Assembly (NCBI RefSeq): GCF_018263855.1
Contig: NZ_CP073318.1
Span: 3,286,001 to 3,350,000, forward strand
Length of the DNA: 64,000 bases
Origin: Kutzneria sp. CA-103260
Lineage (GTDB): Bacteria; Actinomycetota; Actinomycetes; Mycobacteriales; Pseudonocardiaceae
Direction of reading: 5' to 3'
Every line of letters starts with the position of its first letter. The first letter of the stretch is position 1. A model generated the notes under the pieces. It had not been told where the DNA came from and did not search any database. It saw only the letters and a program-made list of their open reading frames with translations. Positions 61,907 through 64,000 of the stretch are shown one piece after another. The translations under genes were made by a program, and so were the position numbers.

Positions 61907-61964
61907 GGGACCGCGTCGGCCGAGTAATGGGTTAAAGCCATTACAGGCTGGCAGACGCGGTCCC
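61907..61964 (-). other. Nested hairpin between the cupin and MFS genes
   Basis: Outer arms GGGACCGCGTC (61907-61917) and GACGCGGTCCC (61954-61964) are perfectly complementary, and inside them GTAATGG (61924-61930) pairs with CCATTAC (61938-61944). The structure ends about 22 bases upstream of the MFS start codon, in an operon gap of 92 bases. Confidence 0.6.
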
Positions 61965-61977
61965 GGTGGGCAAGTCC

Positions 61978-62388
61978 CTACGCGTTGGCCAGTTCGGAGG
62001 CCCCGGGGGCGTCGACCGCCACGGGCAGGGTGCCCTTCTCCCGGATGACGATGCAGACGCAGCCGTTGGGGCTGGACACCTGGTGCACGCTCTCCGGCCG
62101 CTCGACGATCAGCGTGCCGGGCGGGTACACGTCGCCGTTGTCGTTGTGGAGCTCGCCCTCCAGCACGATCAGCAGCTCGAAGCCGAGGTGCTCGTGCAGG
62201 TCGCCGTGGGCGCCGGGGCCGAAGCGGGCGACGTAGGCCTCCGCGCCGTCCGGGCCGGTCTCCTCGCCGGTGTACAGCCACTCCACATCCACCGACGCGC
62301 GACCCGGCTGCACGTAGGGGATCCAGGTGAACTGGCCGTTGTGCAGGCCGGCGCCGAAGATGTCCTGGTAGATCTTCACGTCACGCAT
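61978..62388 (-). CDS. Cupin-fold protein
   Basis: 136 residues, single cupin domain: motif 1 HGDLHEHLGFELLIVLEGEL with the HxH...E metal site and motif 2 PPGTLIVERPESVHQV. Similar to ChrR-like or small dioxygenase/sensor cupins; catalytic function unproven. It sits between an acyl-CoA ligase and an MFS carrier on the same strand, pointing to uptake and degradation of one acid. Start ATG at 62388, 35 bases after the ligase stop. Confidence 0.82.
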   Translation of the reverse strand: MRDVKIYQDIFGAGLHNGQFTWIPYVQPGRASVDVEWLYTGEETGPDGAEAYVARFGPGAHGDLHEHLGFELLIVLEGELHNDNGDVYPPGTLIVERPESVHQVSSPNGCVCIVIREKGTLPVAVDAPGASELANA

Positions 62389-62423
62389 GACGGATTGCTT
62401 CTCCTTGGTGTGAAAGGGGTTTC

Positions 62424-64000
62424 TCAGGCCATGCCGGGAGCGGCCGGCGCCGACTCCACGGTCTGGAAGACGTCCTCGAACAGGTGCTCCTGTTCGTTAC
62501 GGCCACTGCGCGCTTGCTCGGCAGCCCGAAGCTCGACGCGGCGGATCTTGCCGGAGGTGGTCTTCGGCAGCGGGCCGAACTCCAGCCGGCGGATCCACTG
62601 GTGCGGCGCGAGGTTTTCCCGCACATGGGTCAGGATCGACCGCGCCGCAACGGCATCCGCCTCGACACCGGCGGCCAGCGTGACGAACGCCTTGGGCACC
62701 ACCAGACCCACCGGATCCGGCGTCGGCACCACCGCCGCCTCGGCCACCGACTCGTGCTCCAACAGCACGCTTTCCAGCTCGAACGGGGAGATCCGGTGGT
62801 CGTAGGACTTGAACACGTCGTCGGCCCGGCCGACGTAGGTGATGTAGCCGTCCGCGTCCCGGGTGCCGATGTCCCCGGTGTGGTAGTAACCGTCCGCGAA
62901 CGTGGCGGCGTTCTTCTCCGGATTGCCGAGGTAACCCGGCATCACGCCGACCGGCTGATCCGTGAGGTCGACGCAGATCTCGCCCTCGTCGGCCCGCTCC
63001 CCCGTGGTCGGGTTGACCAGCACGATGTCGTAGCCGGGCAACGGTTTGCCCATGGAGCCGGGCTTGACCGGCAACGACCGGGTGTTGCCGATCTGCGCGG
63101 TGGTCTCGGTCTGGCCGAAGCCGTCCCGCACGGTCACGCCCCAGGTCTCGCGGACGTAGTCGATCACCTCGGGGTTGAGCGGCTCGCCGACGCTGCCGGC
63201 TTCGCGCAGGTGCACCGGCCAGTGCCGCAGATCCTGCTGGATCAGCATCCGCCACACCGTGGGCGGCGCGCAGAACGAGGTTGCCTTGTGGGCCACCAAT
63301 GCGTCGAGCAGGTGCGTGGTCGAGCCGGCCGGGGCGTTGACGGTGAGCAGCGTCGCGCCGGCGTTGAACGGCACGAAGAAACTGCTCCACGCGTGCTTGG
63401 CCCAGCCCGGCGCGGAGACGTTGAGGTGCACGTCGCCGGGCTGGAGACCGTTCCAGTACATGCCGGACAGGTGGCCGACCGGGTAGCTGGTGTGCGTGTG
63501 CTGCGCGATCTTCGGCTTGGACGTGGTGCCGGACGTGAAGTACATGAACAGCAGGTCGTCCGCGCCGGTCGGACCGTCCGGGGTGAAGGTGTCAGGCTGG
63601 GCATCAGCGTCCTCATAGGACAGCCAGCCGTCGACCCGGTCCCCCACGCAGATCCGGGTCAGATCCGTTGGCGCGTCGACAAAGGCGTGCACGTTGGTGG
63701 TGACGATGTGCTTGACGCCACCGCGGTCGAGACGGTCGGCCAGGTCCGCGCCGGTGACGGTGGTGTAGGTCGGCAGCACGACGGCCCCGAGCTTGATGCC
63801 GGCCAGCACCGACTCCCAGACCTCCACCCGGTTGTCCAGCATCAGCAGCAGGTGGTCGCCGCGTCGAACCCCGTTGACCCGCAACCAGTTCGCCACCTGG
63901 CTCGACCGTCTCGACAGCTGCTCGTAGGTCACCGCGGTGACAGAGTCGCCGTCCACGATGCGTAAGGCGTCGGCGGTGTTGCCCTTGGCCATCTCGTCGA
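62424..64000 (-). CDS. Acyl-CoA ligase (AMP-binding), 5' end outside window
   Basis: At least 525 residues; the frame continues past base 64000 and the N terminus is missing, since the first in-window methionine (63992) is preceded by family-like DE. Motifs: MYFTSGTTSKPKIAQHTH (P-loop), GFGQTETTAQ, YHTGDIGTRDADGYITYVGR and the catalytic lysine in LPKTTSGKIRRVELR. It resembles acetyl-/benzoate-type CoA ligases (ACS family). First gene of the group with a cupin and MFS carrier. Substrate unknown. Confidence 0.88.
   Translation of the reverse strand, partial: DEMAKGNTADALRIVDGDSVTAVTYEQLSRRSSQVANWLRVNGVRRGDHLLLMLDNRVEVWESVLAGIKLGAVVLPTYTTVTGADLADRLDRGGVKHIVTTNVHAFVDAPTDLTRICVGDRVDGWLSYEDADAQPDTFTPDGPTGADDLLFMYFTSGTTSKPKIAQHTHTSYPVGHLSGMYWNGLQPGDVHLNVSAPGWAKHAWSSFFVPFNAGATLLTVNAPAGSTTHLLDALVAHKATSFCAPPTVWRMLIQQDLRHWPVHLREAGSVGEPLNPEVIDYVRETWGVTVRDGFGQTETTAQIGNTRSLPVKPGSMGKPLPGYDIVLVNPTTGERADEGEICVDLTDQPVGVMPGYLGNPEKNAATFADGYYHTGDIGTRDADGYITYVGRADDVFKSYDHRISPFELESVLLEHESVAEAAVVPTPDPVGLVVPKAFVTLAAGVEADAVAARSILTHVRENLAPHQWIRRLEFGPLPKTTSGKIRRVELRAAEQARSGRNEQEHLFEDVFQTVESAPAAPGMA

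Overview
The window is about 70% G+C, uses GTG and occasional TTG start codons freely, and is packed with overlapping (ATGA/GTGA) gene junctions. Gene content (PucR, AraC/GlxA and LAL-type LuxR regulators, a PASTA-less Ser/Thr kinase, P450s, a Pls/PosA-type synthetase) points to a filamentous actinomycete, probably a Pseudonocardiaceae relative such as Kutzneria or Amycolatopsis. The family assignment is inference from style and content only. No rRNA, tRNA, CRISPR array, transposase or phage gene was seen.

Layout. (1) 1-2745: the 3' end of a nonribosomal peptide or polyketide megasynthase whose terminal thioesterase is fused in frame to a complete cytochrome P450, followed by a shrunken P450-like protein that has lost its haem cysteine. 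(2) 2711-11058: housekeeping and accessory genes, including a beta-lactamase-fold esterase, a four-gene minus-strand group controlled by an excisionase/MerR-like protein, an N-acylamino acid racemase plus its GNAT partner, a stand-alone P450 and a cold-shock protein. (3) 11630-16347: a compact class II lanthipeptide locus with a 59-residue precursor, a LanM synthetase whose start is unclear, and a peptidase-less ABC exporter. (4) 16450-23705: a Pls/PosA-family single-module synthetase with a predicted basic-amino-acid pocket, coupled to an M1 zinc aminopeptidase, then GNAT, MOSC and old-yellow-enzyme genes coupled to each other. (5) 23709-26190: a secreted beta-propeller and a membrane Ser/Thr kinase.

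(6) 26187-35954: a purine catabolism locus. A PucR regulator diverges from xanthine dehydrogenase FAD and 2Fe-2S subunits, 8-oxoguanine deaminase, the molybdopterin subunit, a guanine deaminase-like enzyme, an AzgA-type purine permease and an XdhC-type maturation factor, nearly all with overlapping stop/start codons. A perfect 16-base palindrome lies in the divergent promoter, and a two-copy 78-base MIRU-like repeat is inserted exactly at one ATGA coupling junction. (7) 35929-47201: an orphan sugar-binding lipoprotein, an MFS exporter with divergent MarR, a CFA-synthase/DUF1295/peroxiredoxin operon, an EtfD-like iron-sulfur oxidoreductase, an NPP1 (necrosis-inducing) secreted protein, and a flavin monooxygenase with divergent LysR.

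(8) 47244-56559: M24 peptidase, SRPBCC protein, an ECF-like sigma factor coupled to a haloalkane dehalogenase-type hydrolase, a TetR-SDR-NMT1-nitroreductase operon, a GlxA-type regulator with AdpA-like repeats shared with a tiny divergent gene, a luciferase-like monooxygenase and a lipoprotein. (9) 56659-64000: two large ATPase-type regulators, then a minus-strand operon of acyl-CoA ligase (cut by the window end), cupin and MFS transporter with a nested hairpin between the last two.

The least expected items are the lanthipeptide locus, the MIRU-like insertion in the xdh operon, the thioesterase-P450 fusion, and the Pls-like synthetase with its coupled aminopeptidase.
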